Positions 26,864-35,040 of a DNA stretch of 43,304 bases are shown here, in pieces; within the stretch, counting starts at the first letter, position 1; each line of letters starts with the position of its first letter. The stretch is from positions 1 to 43,304 of the forward strand of contig CBDETN010000017.1 of the NCBI GenBank assembly GCA_965242915.1, in the 5' to 3' direction. The position numbers were made by a program, and so were the translations under genes. Under the pieces are notes generated by a model. That model made no database searches. It worked only from the letters and a program-made list of their open reading frames with translations, and was not told where the DNA came from. Origin of the DNA: CAJXII01 sp965242915 (GTDB lineage: Bacteria > Campylobacterota > Campylobacteria > Campylobacterales > Arcobacteraceae).

Positions 26864-27101
26864 TTTATATATAAATAAACTTTAAGTCAAATTTTGTTAT
26901 TATTTTTAACTTTTTAGAAAACTTACACGTTTCTCTAGAATGGAAGTATCGTTTTGATTATGTATCTTTACATATGTCAATTTTTAGTTGAAAAACTTAA
27001 ACGAGAAGCATGAGCCTGCTTAAAAGCTCAAACCAAATAAATAGAGAGTCTTAACATATTTAATATTATCAGATTACTCTAAAATTAAACAAAGGGAAAG
27101 A
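26864..27101 (+). promoter_or_regulatory. leader region of the str operon
   Basis: 238 bases without a gene between IS5-B and rpsL. The ribosome site AAAGGGAAAG lies a few bases before the rpsL ATG. Possible -10 elements are A+T-rich (for example TTTAATATTATC near 27060), but none can be assigned firmly. GAGC and GCTC around 27011-27029 could form a small hairpin. The end of rpoC, expected upstream in many bacteria, is not visible. Confidence 0.4.
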
Positions 27102-27479
27102 ATGCCTACAATCAATCAGCTTGTAAGAAATGAGCGAAAAAGAGTGATTAAGAAATCTAAATCACCAGCTCTAGATAAATGTCCACAAAGAAGAGGGGTA
27201 TGTACTAGAGTATATACAACTACACCAAAAAAACCTAACTCTGCTTTAAGAAAAGTTGCTAAAGTTAGATTAACTACTGGCTTTGAAGTAATTTCATACA
27301 TAGGTGGAGAAGGTCATAATCTTCAAGAACATTCAATTGTTTTAGTAAGAGGGGGTAGAGTTAAAGATTTACCTGGTGTTAAATATCACATTGTTCGTGG
27401 TGCTTTAGATACTTCTGGTGTTGCAAATAGAACTGTTGCAAGATCTAAATACGGTACTAAAAAACCGAAAAAAAAGTAG
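27102..27479 (+). CDS. rpsL: 30S ribosomal protein S12
   Basis: 125 residues, the normal length. It lines the decoding site of the small ribosomal subunit and affects accuracy. The invariant segments TTTPKKPNSALRKVAKVRLT and GRVKDLPGVKYHIVRG are present. K43 and K88, the positions where streptomycin-resistance changes usually occur, are wild type. The gene starts at ATG behind AAAGGGAAAG and is followed after 12 bases by rpsG. Confidence 0.98.
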   Translation: MPTINQLVRNERKRVIKKSKSPALDKCPQRRGVCTRVYTTTPKKPNSALRKVAKVRLTTGFEVISYIGGEGHNLQEHSIVLVRGGRVKDLPGVKYHIVRGALDTSGVANRTVARSKYGTKKPKKK

Positions 27480-27491
27480 AAGGATAATAAA

Positions 27492-27959
27492 ATGAGAAGA
27501 AGAAAAGCTCCAGTTAGAGAAATAATGGCTGATCCTATCTACAATAGTACAGTGATCACTAAGTTTATTAATACAGTTATGTTAGATGGTAGAAAATCAG
27601 TAGCACAAAAAATTATGTATGGTGCAATTGCCAATTTAGATGCTAGAAGTGAAGAGTCTGGTATTGAAGTTTTTGAAAAAGCAATTGAAAATATCAAACC
27701 ACTTTTAGAAGTTAAATCTAGAAGAGTTGGTGGAGCTACATATCAAGTGCCTATCGAAGTTAGGCCAGTTAGACGTCAAACTTTAGCATTAAGATGGTTA
27801 GTCGAAGCATCTAGAAAAAGAAATGAAAGAACAATGGTTGAAAGACTTGCTAATGAATTATTCGAAGCAGCTAACGAACGTGGTTCTTCATTCAAGAAAA
27901 AAGAAGATATTCATAAAATGGCCGAAGCTAATAAAGCATTTGCTCATTATAGATGGTAG
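27492..27959 (+). CDS. rpsG: 30S ribosomal protein S7
   Basis: 155 residues, normal length. It is a primary binder of the 3' domain of 16S rRNA. It opens MRRRKAPVREIMADPIYNST, and VGGATYQVPIEVRPVRRQTL and RSEESGIEVFEKAI-like segments follow in family order. The RBS AGAAGGA overlaps the end of the rpsL spacer. It is followed after 9 bases by fusA. Confidence 0.98.
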   Translation: MRRRKAPVREIMADPIYNSTVITKFINTVMLDGRKSVAQKIMYGAIANLDARSEESGIEVFEKAIENIKPLLEVKSRRVGGATYQVPIEVRPVRRQTLALRWLVEASRKRNERTMVERLANELFEAANERGSSFKKKEDIHKMAEANKAFAHYRW

Positions 27960-27968
27960 GAAAGTAAT

Positions 27969-30077
27969 ATGGCAAGAGTTACACCACTAAAACAAGTAAG
28001 AAATATAGGAATTGCTGCACATATTGATGCAGGCAAAACTACTACAACAGAACGAATTTTATTCTATACAGGTGTTGAGCACAAAATCGGTGAAGTTCAC
28101 GATGGTGCTGCAACTATGGACTGGATGGAACAAGAGCAAGAAAGAGGGATTACTATTACTTCTGCTGCTACAACTTGTCACTGGAAAAATCCTGTTGATG
28201 GTTCTGATACTATGATTAATATCATTGATACTCCAGGTCACGTTGACTTTACTATTGAAGTTGAGAGATCTATGAGAGTTCTAGATGGTGCTGTTGCAGT
28301 GTTTTGTTCAGTTGGTGGAGTTCAACCACAAAGTGAAACTGTTTGGAGACAAGCAAATAAATACAGAGTACCAAGAATCATTTTTGTTAATAAAATGGAT
28401 AGAACTGGTGCTAATTTTTTTAATGTTGAAGAACAAGTAGGTTCAAAACTTAAAGCTAATCCAGTTCCACTTCAAATACCAATTGGTGCAGAAGAAAACT
28501 TTGCTGGTGTTATTGACTTAGTTGAAATGAAAGCTATTGTTTGGGATGCTGATGCTGAAATGGGATCAAATTACCATATAGAAGAAATTCCTGCTAATTT
28601 AGTTGATAAAGCCAATGAATACAGAGAAAAATTAGTAGAGTCTGCTGCTGAACAAGATGAAACTTTAGAATTGAAATATCTTGAAGGTGAAGAAATTACG
28701 AATGACGAAATCATGGCGGCAATCAAAAAGGGTTGTTTAGCAATGAAAATCACTCCAATGATTTGTGGATCAGCTTTTAAGAATAAAGGGGTTCAAACTT
28801 TATTAGATGCTGTTTGTAGATACTTACCTTCTCCTGTAGAAGTTGAAGATATCAAAGGGGAAACCCAAGATGGTGAAGCTGTAATTGTTGAATCTTCTAA
28901 TGAGGGAGAAGTTGCAGCTTTAGCATTTAAAATTATGACAGATCCTTTTGTTGGACAATTAACATTCGTTAGAATGTACAGAGGAATCTTACATTCTGGT
29001 ACGTATATTCTTAATTCAACTAAAATGAAAAAAGAAAGAATCGGTAGACTTCTTAAAATGCATGCCAATAAAAGAGAAGAAGTTTCTGAATTATATGCTG
29101 GTGAAATTGGAGCAGTGGTTGGATTAAAATCTACCATTACTGGAGATACTCTGGCATCTGATAAAGATCCAGTAATCTTAGAAAAAATGGATTTCCCTGA
29201 ACCAGTAATTTCTGTAGCAGTTGAGCCTAAAACTAAAGCTGATCAGGAAAAAATGGGTGTTGCTTTAGGAAAACTAGCTCAAGAAGATCCTTCTTTTAGA
29301 GTTAAAACAGACGAAGAATCTGGACAAACTATTATTTCAGGAATGGGTGAGTTGCACTTAGAAATTCTTGTTGATAGAATGAAAAGAGAATTTAATGTTG
29401 AAGCTGAAGTTGGAGCTCCTCAAGTTGCCTACAGAGAAACAATTAAAAACTCTGTTAATATTGAGTATAAATATGTTAAACAATCTGGTGGTAGAGGTCA
29501 ATACGGTCACGTATACTTAGAAATCACTCCCTTACCTGCAGATTCTGAAGATAACTATAAATTTCATAATAAAATTAAAGGTGGATCTGTTCCAAAAGAA
29601 TATATTCCTGCTGTTGATAAAGGTTGTCAAGAAGCTATGGCTGGTGGAATTTTAGCTGGTTATCCAATGGTAAATATTGAAGTTGCATTATATGATGGTT
29701 CATACCATGATGTAGATTCATCTGAAATGGCATTTAAATTAGCTGCTTCTATGGGATTTAAAAAAGGATGTAGAAGCGATGCTGCTCAACCTATTATTTT
29801 AGAGCCTATGATGAGAGTGGAAATTGAAACACCAGAAGATTATATGGGTGATGTTATTGGAGATTGCAACAAAAGAAGAGGACAAGTTCAGTCTATGGAT
29901 GATAGAGCTGGTATCAAATTAGTTGTTGCAATGGTTCCTTTGGCTGAAATGTTCGGTTATTCAACAGATCTTAGATCTATGTCTCAAGGACGAGCTACAT
30001 ACTCTATGGTTTTTAATAACTATGCAGAAGTTCCTAGAAATGTTTCTGAAGAAATTATTAAAAAGAGAAATGGTTAA
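27969..30077 (+). CDS. fusA: elongation factor G
   Basis: 702 residues, full length. It is a translational GTPase that moves tRNA and mRNA through the ribosome. G1 is AHIDAGKTTTTERI, G2 is RGITITSAAT, G3 is DTPGHVD, G4 is NKMDR, G5 is GSAFKNKG. Domain IV follows (YRETIKNSVNIEY, GGRGQYGHVYLEI), and the C-terminus carries YSTDLRSMSQGRATYSM. The RBS is AGGAAAG. No tuf gene follows; IS21 remnants begin within about 80 bases of the stop. The operon is intact despite IS on both sides. Confidence 0.98.
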   Translation: MARVTPLKQVRNIGIAAHIDAGKTTTTERILFYTGVEHKIGEVHDGAATMDWMEQEQERGITITSAATTCHWKNPVDGSDTMINIIDTPGHVDFTIEVERSMRVLDGAVAVFCSVGGVQPQSETVWRQANKYRVPRIIFVNKMDRTGANFFNVEEQVGSKLKANPVPLQIPIGAEENFAGVIDLVEMKAIVWDADAEMGSNYHIEEIPANLVDKANEYREKLVESAAEQDETLELKYLEGEEITNDEIMAAIKKGCLAMKITPMICGSAFKNKGVQTLLDAVCRYLPSPVEVEDIKGETQDGEAVIVESSNEGEVAALAFKIMTDPFVGQLTFVRMYRGILHSGTYILNSTKMKKERIGRLLKMHANKREEVSELYAGEIGAVVGLKSTITGDTLASDKDPVILEKMDFPEPVISVAVEPKTKADQEKMGVALGKLAQEDPSFRVKTDEESGQTIISGMGELHLEILVDRMKREFNVEAEVGAPQVAYRETIKNSVNIEYKYVKQSGGRGQYGHVYLEITPLPADSEDNYKFHNKIKGGSVPKEYIPAVDKGCQEAMAGGILAGYPMVNIEVALYDGSYHDVDSSEMAFKLAASMGFKKGCRSDAAQPIILEPMMRVEIETPEDYMGDVIGDCNKRRGQVQSMDDRAGIKLVVAMVPLAEMFGYSTDLRSMSQGRATYSMVFNNYAEVPRNVSEEIIKKRNG

Positions 30078-30157
30078 TATCATTTAAAAGAGTGGTGGAG
30101 TGGTAATCTCTAGGTAACTTTACTACAAATATCACTCAACAAAGACACCGTATCACA
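30078..30157 (+). other. short region after fusA
   Basis: 80 bases without a gene. GAGTGGTGGAGTGGTAATCT resembles a tRNA D-arm at first sight but cannot be folded into a tRNA. No clear terminator is seen before the inverted repeat at 30158. Confidence 0.3.
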
Positions 30158-30224
30158 AACACTTGGACACTTACAAATTTGAAATATTCTCTAACAACAT
30201 TTTAGCATAAAGTGTCCAAGTGTT
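30158..30224. repeat. 15-bp perfect inverted repeat at the end of an IS21 remnant
   Basis: AACACTTGGACACTT (30158-30172) and AAGTGTCCAAGTGTT (30210-30224) are perfect inverted copies 37 bases apart. They flank the 3' end of the istB remnant, where IS21-family elements carry repeated end sequences for transposase binding. With the following TTAATTTATTTTT it could also terminate fusA transcription. Confidence 0.6.
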
Positions 30225-30412
30225 AATTTATTTTTGACATAATTTTTCTCATTGATGTACCTTTTAGTTCAACTCTATGTGAAGAATGTACAATCCTATC
30301 TAATATTGCATCAGCAACAGTATCATTATTTAAATAATCATACCACTGTGATACAGGAAGTTCAGAGGTGAGAATTATTGATGATAAGTCAACTCTACTT
30401 TCTATAATTTAG
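30223..30412 (-). pseudogene. istB: IS21-family helper ATPase IstB, C-terminal fragment
   Basis: The minus strand reads IIESRVDLSSIILTSELPVS, QWYDYLNNDTVADAILDRIV, then HSSHRVELKGTSMRKIMSK and a stop. SxLPvsqW, AildRlvh and ieLkG.SmRk are hallmarks of the IstB C-terminus. The P-loop and sensor regions are missing, as is istA. The left edge near 30412 joins an unrelated transposase remnant. Confidence 0.8.
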
Positions 30413-30442
30413 GCTTAATGAAAAATCAAGGGGTCTAATTGA

Positions 30443-31297
30443 TTACTTTACCTTATAACTAACAAGATAATCATCAAGCATTTTTAACTTCAAATTTTTA
30501 GTAAAACCATTATGAATTTTTAATAGTTTTTTCATTAGTGAAAATACTCCACCATTAATAGAATTTGTTGTGTTATGAATAGTAATATTTTTATGATTTT
30601 TGTATGTAAATAAATATGGTAAATTTGTTATCAAACTTCTATATGCAGATTTAACTCTTGAATGAGTAAAATTTAGTTTTCCAGTTGTTGGAGATACTGA
30701 TTTCTCATCAAGAAATACTTGATACTTTTTATACTATTTATTTAATTTTTTTGTAAAGTTTATTTGAGTTGTAGTTGTTAAATTATACATAATCTTTTGT
30801 AAATCTTTACTAGCTTCTAGTCTTGGTTTTCTAGTTAGATATTTGTTTATTGTTTTTCTTTGATGGAAATGGCACATTTGTATTAGATAGTCTTTAAAGG
30901 CTTTATACAAGCCTCTTTTGCCATCAATGATAATAGCCTTAACAATGTATCCTAAATCTAAAAGTATCTGTAGTTGTTGTTTGTAATGAAATACTAATTC
31001 ACTATCAATATGTTTCCATGTTAATATCTCTTTGGAAATAATATCTTTAAAAACTAAAGTTCCAAGTTTCTCTTTTCTTTTACCATAAAAAGTTGCATCA
31101 CAAACTATAACAATTTCTCTTGGATTATGTATTTTTGCAATTGGTTCATATTCTAAAATTTACTTTCTTATCCACGGCAAACTTCTATTATAATCTTTAT
31201 CTTCTATAAATATACTTTTTGAAGATTATTTCTTGTAGATTTCTTGCTCTTCTTTTTGAGCTAAATTTACGACCACATTCATTGCATTTATATCTTT
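30443..31297 (-). pseudogene. mutator-like transposase with N-terminal zinc finger, decayed
   Basis: The N-terminus next to the IS481 end reads KRYKCNECGRKFSSKRRARN (CxxC zinc ribbon). Broken frames follow with FLDEKSVSPTTGKLNFTHSR and the C-terminal HNTTNSINGGVFSLMKKLLK, then IHNGFTKNLKLKMLDDYLV and a stop at 30443. The NTTNSI.G....LK..L..H.G pattern is typical of IS256/MULE-like transposases. Several stops and frameshifts lie between. The start was separated by the IS481 insertion at 31298. Confidence 0.65.
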
Positions 31298-32389
31298 TGT
31301 CAAGTTTCACCACGTTGTACCATTTCAAAAGCAATATGTTGAAACACATCTGGTAAAATCTTAAATATTTCAGGTTTCGTTTGAAACCAACTTTGAACTG
31401 CATCAAATGGAGTTCTAACTTTTAATTCTTTTTTTAAAGAACCATGTCTTCTATTGAAGTTGTAGTATATCAAAAATTTATTTAAATCTTTTTTAACATC
31501 ATCAATATTGTCATACTTTTCTGCTTTAATTGTAGCATTTTTAATAGTTCCGTTTACTCTTTCTGCCATTGCGTTAGTTTGAGGTGTGTATGGAGCTGTT
31601 AGCCTATGTTCTATCTCATCATCTTTACACTCTACATCAAACTTATGATTACCACTTACAAAACCTTTTCCTCTTGCCCATTTGTCTGTGAACTCTAATC
31701 CATTATCTGTTAAAATATGTGTTAAGTAAAATGGAAAAAACTCTTTACATTCTTTTAGAAAAGATACTGCATTTGCTGCTGTCTTATTCTCATACACTTT
31801 ATAGTAAAGTAGCCTTGTAGCCCTGTCTATTGCTACAAATAGATAATATTTTTGCTTGTCAAACTTTGGTAAGTAAGTTACATCTATATGTAAATAACCA
31901 GGCTCATACTCTTTGAACTTTTTAGCTTTTTCTTTTTGCTCTTGTGGAACTCTGTTTATATCAAAGGCTTTTAAAGTACGATAAACATTACTTCTATTTG
32001 CATTTGGAATAATATCAACGATTGTATCTGCTAAGTCATCTAACTCCATCCAAGTCATTGTTCTGACTACTTTAATTAACTCTTTTTCTAAAGGTGTTAG
32101 AGCATAATGGATTCTTTTTGGTCTTGAACTTTTATCATTTAAAAAATCTCTATTTTTATGCTTGGCGATAGTTTTAACATTCACATTATAATTATTTGCT
32201 AATTCAACATTTGTTAAATTAGATTGTTGTATTATTTCTCTTACATGTTGGTTTGTTCTGGCATTAGAGTGATAGACTTGTGGCATTTTTAAAATCCTTA
32301 TTTGCTGTAAAGATTTTACAATTATGTTGTTAAGCTATCGCTTTCTTAATTTATGTAACTAGGCAACCATAACGTGGTGAAACTAGACA
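31298..32389 (-). mobile_element. IS481-family element (copy 2), complete
   Basis: The ends are TGTCAAGTTTCACCACGTT (31298) and, inward from 32389, TGTCTAGTTTCACCACGTT. No direct target duplication is visible. The lower flank is the 5' region of a mutator-like remnant. The upper flank (TTAGTTATAAGGTAAAGT) is the 3' end of the same type of transposase in the opposite orientation. The two flanks therefore come from two inverted copies, a sign of rearrangement. Confidence 0.88.
31300..32286 (-). CDS. IS481-family transposase (intact)
   Basis: 328 residues. Helix-turn-helix regions lie at about 10-50 (LTNVELANNYNVNVKTIAKH) and 60-105. The rve core has D135 (LHIDVTYLPKF), D194 (ILTDNGLEFTD) and E242 (MAERVNGTIKN). 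The C-terminus IFKILPDVFQHIAFEMVQRG and the TGA stop lie inside the right terminal repeat. This is the only full-length copy of three and is presumably the active one. Confidence 0.92.
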   Translation of the reverse strand: MPQVYHSNARTNQHVREIIQQSNLTNVELANNYNVNVKTIAKHKNRDFLNDKSSRPKRIHYALTPLEKELIKVVRTMTWMELDDLADTIVDIIPNANRSNVYRTLKAFDINRVPQEQKEKAKKFKEYEPGYLHIDVTYLPKFDKQKYYLFVAIDRATRLLYYKVYENKTAANAVSFLKECKEFFPFYLTHILTDNGLEFTDKWARGKGFVSGNHKFDVECKDDEIEHRLTAPYTPQTNAMAERVNGTIKNATIKAEKYDNIDDVKKDLNKFLIYYNFNRRHGSLKKELKVRTPFDAVQSWFQTKPEIFKILPDVFQHIAFEMVQRGET

Positions 32390-32677
32390 ATTAGTTATAA
32401 GGTAAAGTGATTATTCTGGCACCCAAAAGTTTCATTAAGCCTGTTTCTTCTATAATCTCTGCTTCTAGTGGAGCAATCTTTTTTTTCTTATTTTTAAAAG
32501 TTTCACTTTTTGCTCTTTAGTTAAAGCCAGCTCTTTATTATCTCAATTCATTTGGATTATACCAGTATAATGTGGTATCCCGCTTAAGATTAAAAACGGT
32601 GGTTTTTGTGCTACTTGGGCAAGTGTTGCTATAACTAATAAGCTGATAAATATTGTTGCTAAATATTTTTTTAACAT
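32390..32677 (-). pseudogene. Spy/CpxP-like periplasmic protein, frameshifted (downstream of the kinase)
   Basis: The ATG at 32677 starts a typical signal peptide (MLKKYLATIFISLLVIATLA), then QKPPFLILSGIPHYTGII. The frame ends at QMN; the family reading resumes in another frame as DNKELALTKEQKVKLLKIRK, KKIAPLEAEIIEETGLMKLL. The LT.EQ..KLL.IRKK motif marks LTXXQ/Spy-like stress chaperones. The 3' part is cut by an IS remnant near 32410. Such genes are often regulated by the neighbouring two-component system. Confidence 0.6.
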
Positions 32678-32700
32678 AATTTATTGTAGTATAAAATAAA

Positions 32701-32742
32701 CTTAAAACTTAAAACTTAAAACTTAAAACTTAAAACTTAAAA
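32701..32742. repeat. heptanucleotide tandem repeat (CTTAAAA)x6
   Basis: Six perfect copies of CTTAAAA, followed by a degenerate CTAAAT. It lies between the kinase stop (32756) and the start of the Spy-like pseudogene (32677), that is, in the probable 5' leader of the latter. Short tandem repeats mutate by slippage and can change promoter spacing. Confidence 0.9.
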
Positions 32743-32755
32743 CTAAATATAAATT

Positions 32756-33976
32756 TTATTTAGTTATATCAATCACAAAAACATTAAATTCATCATCATA
32801 AAAATATGAAAATTCAAAGTTGTGTTTATCCAAAATTCGTTTTACTAAACTAAGCCCCAAACCATAACCCTTTTGCTCCCTTGAATTATCCCCTTGAGTA
32901 AAAACTTCACAGTAAAATTCTAAAGATCTGTCTAGTTTTTCACCTTTGCTTTTGATTGATATCTTTTTATCTTCTGCAACTATAAATATAGGTTTTTCTA
33001 TACTATATTTAAGTGCATTGTCTATTAGATTTTTTAATGCTATTGATAAATACTCTAAATCTGCTTCTATTATAAAATTTGATTTAATTGATATATCTAT
33101 GAGTGTTTCATCTTCTATAAAAAGTTTTGATAATGCTTCACTAATCAAAGTTTCTACATTAAAAGTTTCAAGCTTCAATTTATATTGATTGGCATTTAAT
33201 TTCTCAAGATGTAAAAGCTCATTTGTCATATCATCCATTTGTACCAATGCTTTATTTAATATTTTTTTATATTTACTATCTTCTATCATCTCTATAGCTA
33301 ATTTTGATTTAGCAATTGGTGTTTTTAGTTCATGCCCAATATCTCGTAATAATCTTTGTCTTGATGTGATTAACTCTTCAATGTTAGAAGCCATTGAGTT
33401 AAAAGTAGTTGATACCTCTCCTATCTCATCATTGGTAATAATTTTAACTCTTGAACTATAATCTCCTTCACCAAATCTTTTTATACTTTTTGAGATATTT
33501 TTTAGAGGATATATCATTTTTAGAATTATCAAAAACAAGATTATCAATATCGATATATCAGCTAAAATAAGATAATTTAGAAACTCTTTCTCCTCAAAAT
33601 TTTTATCTTGCGATAAATCTATCACTAAAATATCATCATCAAGATACTTCATATAAAGTAAATATTTATCATCTTCATGTCGTAAAATTTTTATAATTGA
33701 TAAAGTAGTTTCGTACTTGTATATAGTTTGAGATGAGTCAAAATAGTGTTGTTTATTTGTAATAATTTTAAATTCCAACTCTTTTAGTTTTCTTTTCAAA
33801 GAGTCTTGGTCGTTATTCGTTAGATATTTAAATAGTTCATCTGAGACTTGAATATATTTTTCTTTTAATAAAGATTCAAGTGTATCTTGTGTTAATTTAT
33901 TTGTTTTATTTGATACAAAAATCATCAAAGACAAACTAATTAAAAAGAGAATTAAAACTTTATTAAAAATTGACAT
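32756..33976 (-). CDS. sensor histidine kinase
   Basis: 406 residues, inner membrane. Transmembrane helices lie at about 5-22 and 133-155 and enclose a periplasmic sensor of about 110 residues. A HAMP domain (ISKSIKRFGEGDYSSRVKII, ending near 205) follows, then the phosphoacceptor H215 in RDIGHELKTPIAKSK, the N box LKNLIDNALKYS and the G box KGYGLGLSLVKRIL. It resembles CpxA/ArsS-type kinases. The ATG lies 3 bases after the response regulator stop, so the two are co-transcribed. The periplasmic sensor and the Spy-like neighbours suggest sensing of envelope or metal stress; this is inference. Confidence 0.9.
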   Translation of the reverse strand: MSIFNKVLILFLISLSLMIFVSNKTNKLTQDTLESLLKEKYIQVSDELFKYLTNNDQDSLKRKLKELEFKIITNKQHYFDSSQTIYKYETTLSIIKILRHEDDKYLLYMKYLDDDILVIDLSQDKNFEEKEFLNYLILADISILIILFLIILKMIYPLKNISKSIKRFGEGDYSSRVKIITNDEIGEVSTTFNSMASNIEELITSRQRLLRDIGHELKTPIAKSKLAIEMIEDSKYKKILNKALVQMDDMTNELLHLEKLNANQYKLKLETFNVETLISEALSKLFIEDETLIDISIKSNFIIEADLEYLSIALKNLIDNALKYSIEKPIFIVAEDKKISIKSKGEKLDRSLEFYCEVFTQGDNSREQKGYGLGLSLVKRILDKHNFEFSYFYDDEFNVFVIDITK

Positions 33977-33979
33977 ATT

Positions 33980-34648
33980 TTAACCTATAAATTTATACCC
34001 GATACCCCATACAGATTTTATGTATTGCGAGTCTTTTGGGTCATCACCTATTTTTTGCCGTAAATTACTTATATGCATATCTATTGTTCTGTCTTTTGTA
34101 TTATACTCTATGCCGTTTACAGCATTTGATATAACTTCTCGGGACATTACTTTGTCACCATTTTGTAAAAACAGATGTAAAATATCATACTCTATTTGTG
34201 TCAAATCAACTAAATAACCATCTACTTTTATCTCTATTTTATCTTCGTCTATCTCAAAGTCACCTATAATTCTGCTTTTATTTATAGTCCTTCGTAAAAT
34301 TGCATTTATCCGAATCACCAATTCTCTTGGCTCATAAGGTTTAGCTAAATAATCATCAGCTCCCAAATTAAAGCCAAGTATCTTATCACTTACTTCTCCT
34401 CTAGCTGATGAAATAATAATAGGTATAGTAGATATTTGTCTAATTCTTTTACATACGTCAAAACCATCCATTTGAGGTAGCATCAAATCTAATACAACCA
34501 AAGCATATTTATTTTTATTGTTTTCAAGTTCCTCTAAAGCCCCTTTAGGTTTAGAAAAAGCTTCTACTTTAAAATCATAATTTTGTAAATAATCAGTGAT
34601 AAGTTCTTGCATATCTAAATCATCTTCAATAAGTAAAATCTTTTGCAT
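33980..34648 (-). CDS. OmpR-family response regulator
   Basis: 222 residues from ATG 34648. I prefer this over an upstream TTG because GGAGGTGGAG lies just before it. The receiver domain has the acidic pocket EDD (8-10), the phosphoacceptor D54 (VVLDLMLPQMDGF) and K103 (LAKPYEPREL). A winged-helix DNA-binding domain follows (LTQIEYDILHLFLQNGDKVM, DRTIDMHISNLRQKIGDDPK, VWGIGYKFIG). It is translationally linked to the upstream Spy-like remnant (TGATG) and to the kinase. It probably controls the flanking periplasmic genes. Confidence 0.93.
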   Translation of the reverse strand: MQKILLIEDDLDMQELITDYLQNYDFKVEAFSKPKGALEELENNKNKYALVVLDLMLPQMDGFDVCKRIRQISTIPIIISSARGEVSDKILGFNLGADDYLAKPYEPRELVIRINAILRRTINKSRIIGDFEIDEDKIEIKVDGYLVDLTQIEYDILHLFLQNGDKVMSREVISNAVNGIEYNTKDRTIDMHISNLRQKIGDDPKDSQYIKSVWGIGYKFIG

Positions 34649-34650
34649 CA

Positions 34651-35040
34651 CTCCACCTCCCAATCATCAAAATAGTGTATAAATTTTATTCGTTGTTTTA
34701 GGTTTAGAATAGTGTGTATTTTCTCTAATAACTTATTTTCAATATCATGAGCTTTCGTATCTAAAGTTAGATTGAGTTTATTTAACTTTTTTGTATCAAA
34801 AATCTCTTTTAAAAATATATCTTTTCTTTTATTTTCTATCTCTTCTTTTAGTTCTCTATATTCTTTTAGTTGGACTCTAAACTCTTTTAAAATCTTTTTT
34901 ATCTGTCTGCTTTGTTTTATCGATAATGTTTAGATGAGATAACTCTTTATTCATCATGTCTATGATGCATTATCAGATACAAAGTAGAATAACTACCATA
35001 TAAACACTATAACTCCAAATCTCATATTTCTAGTGAAATT
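34651..35040 (-). pseudogene. Spy-like periplasmic protein, decayed (upstream of the regulator)
   Basis: The minus strand reads, with one +1 frameshift, MNKELSHLNLSIKQSRQIKK, ILKEFRVQLKEYRELKEEIE, NKRKDIFLKEIFD ... KLLEKIHTILNLKQRIKF, IHYFDDWEVE and a stop that overlaps the regulator start. This is the helical LTXXQ/Spy pattern (long amphipathic helices ending in QR.kF...). A possible signal peptide (MRFGVIVFIW) upstream holds stops. The gene is inactive, while the regulator downstream is intact. Confidence 0.6.

Noticed and set aside
28012..29137. Open frames in other frames or strands of fusA
   Set aside because: They are shadows of the fusA coding sequence.
30088..30135. tRNA-like start (GTGGTGGAGTGGTAATCTCTAG) after fusA
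   Set aside because: No acceptor stem, anticodon arm or T-arm (GTTCRA) can be folded around it.
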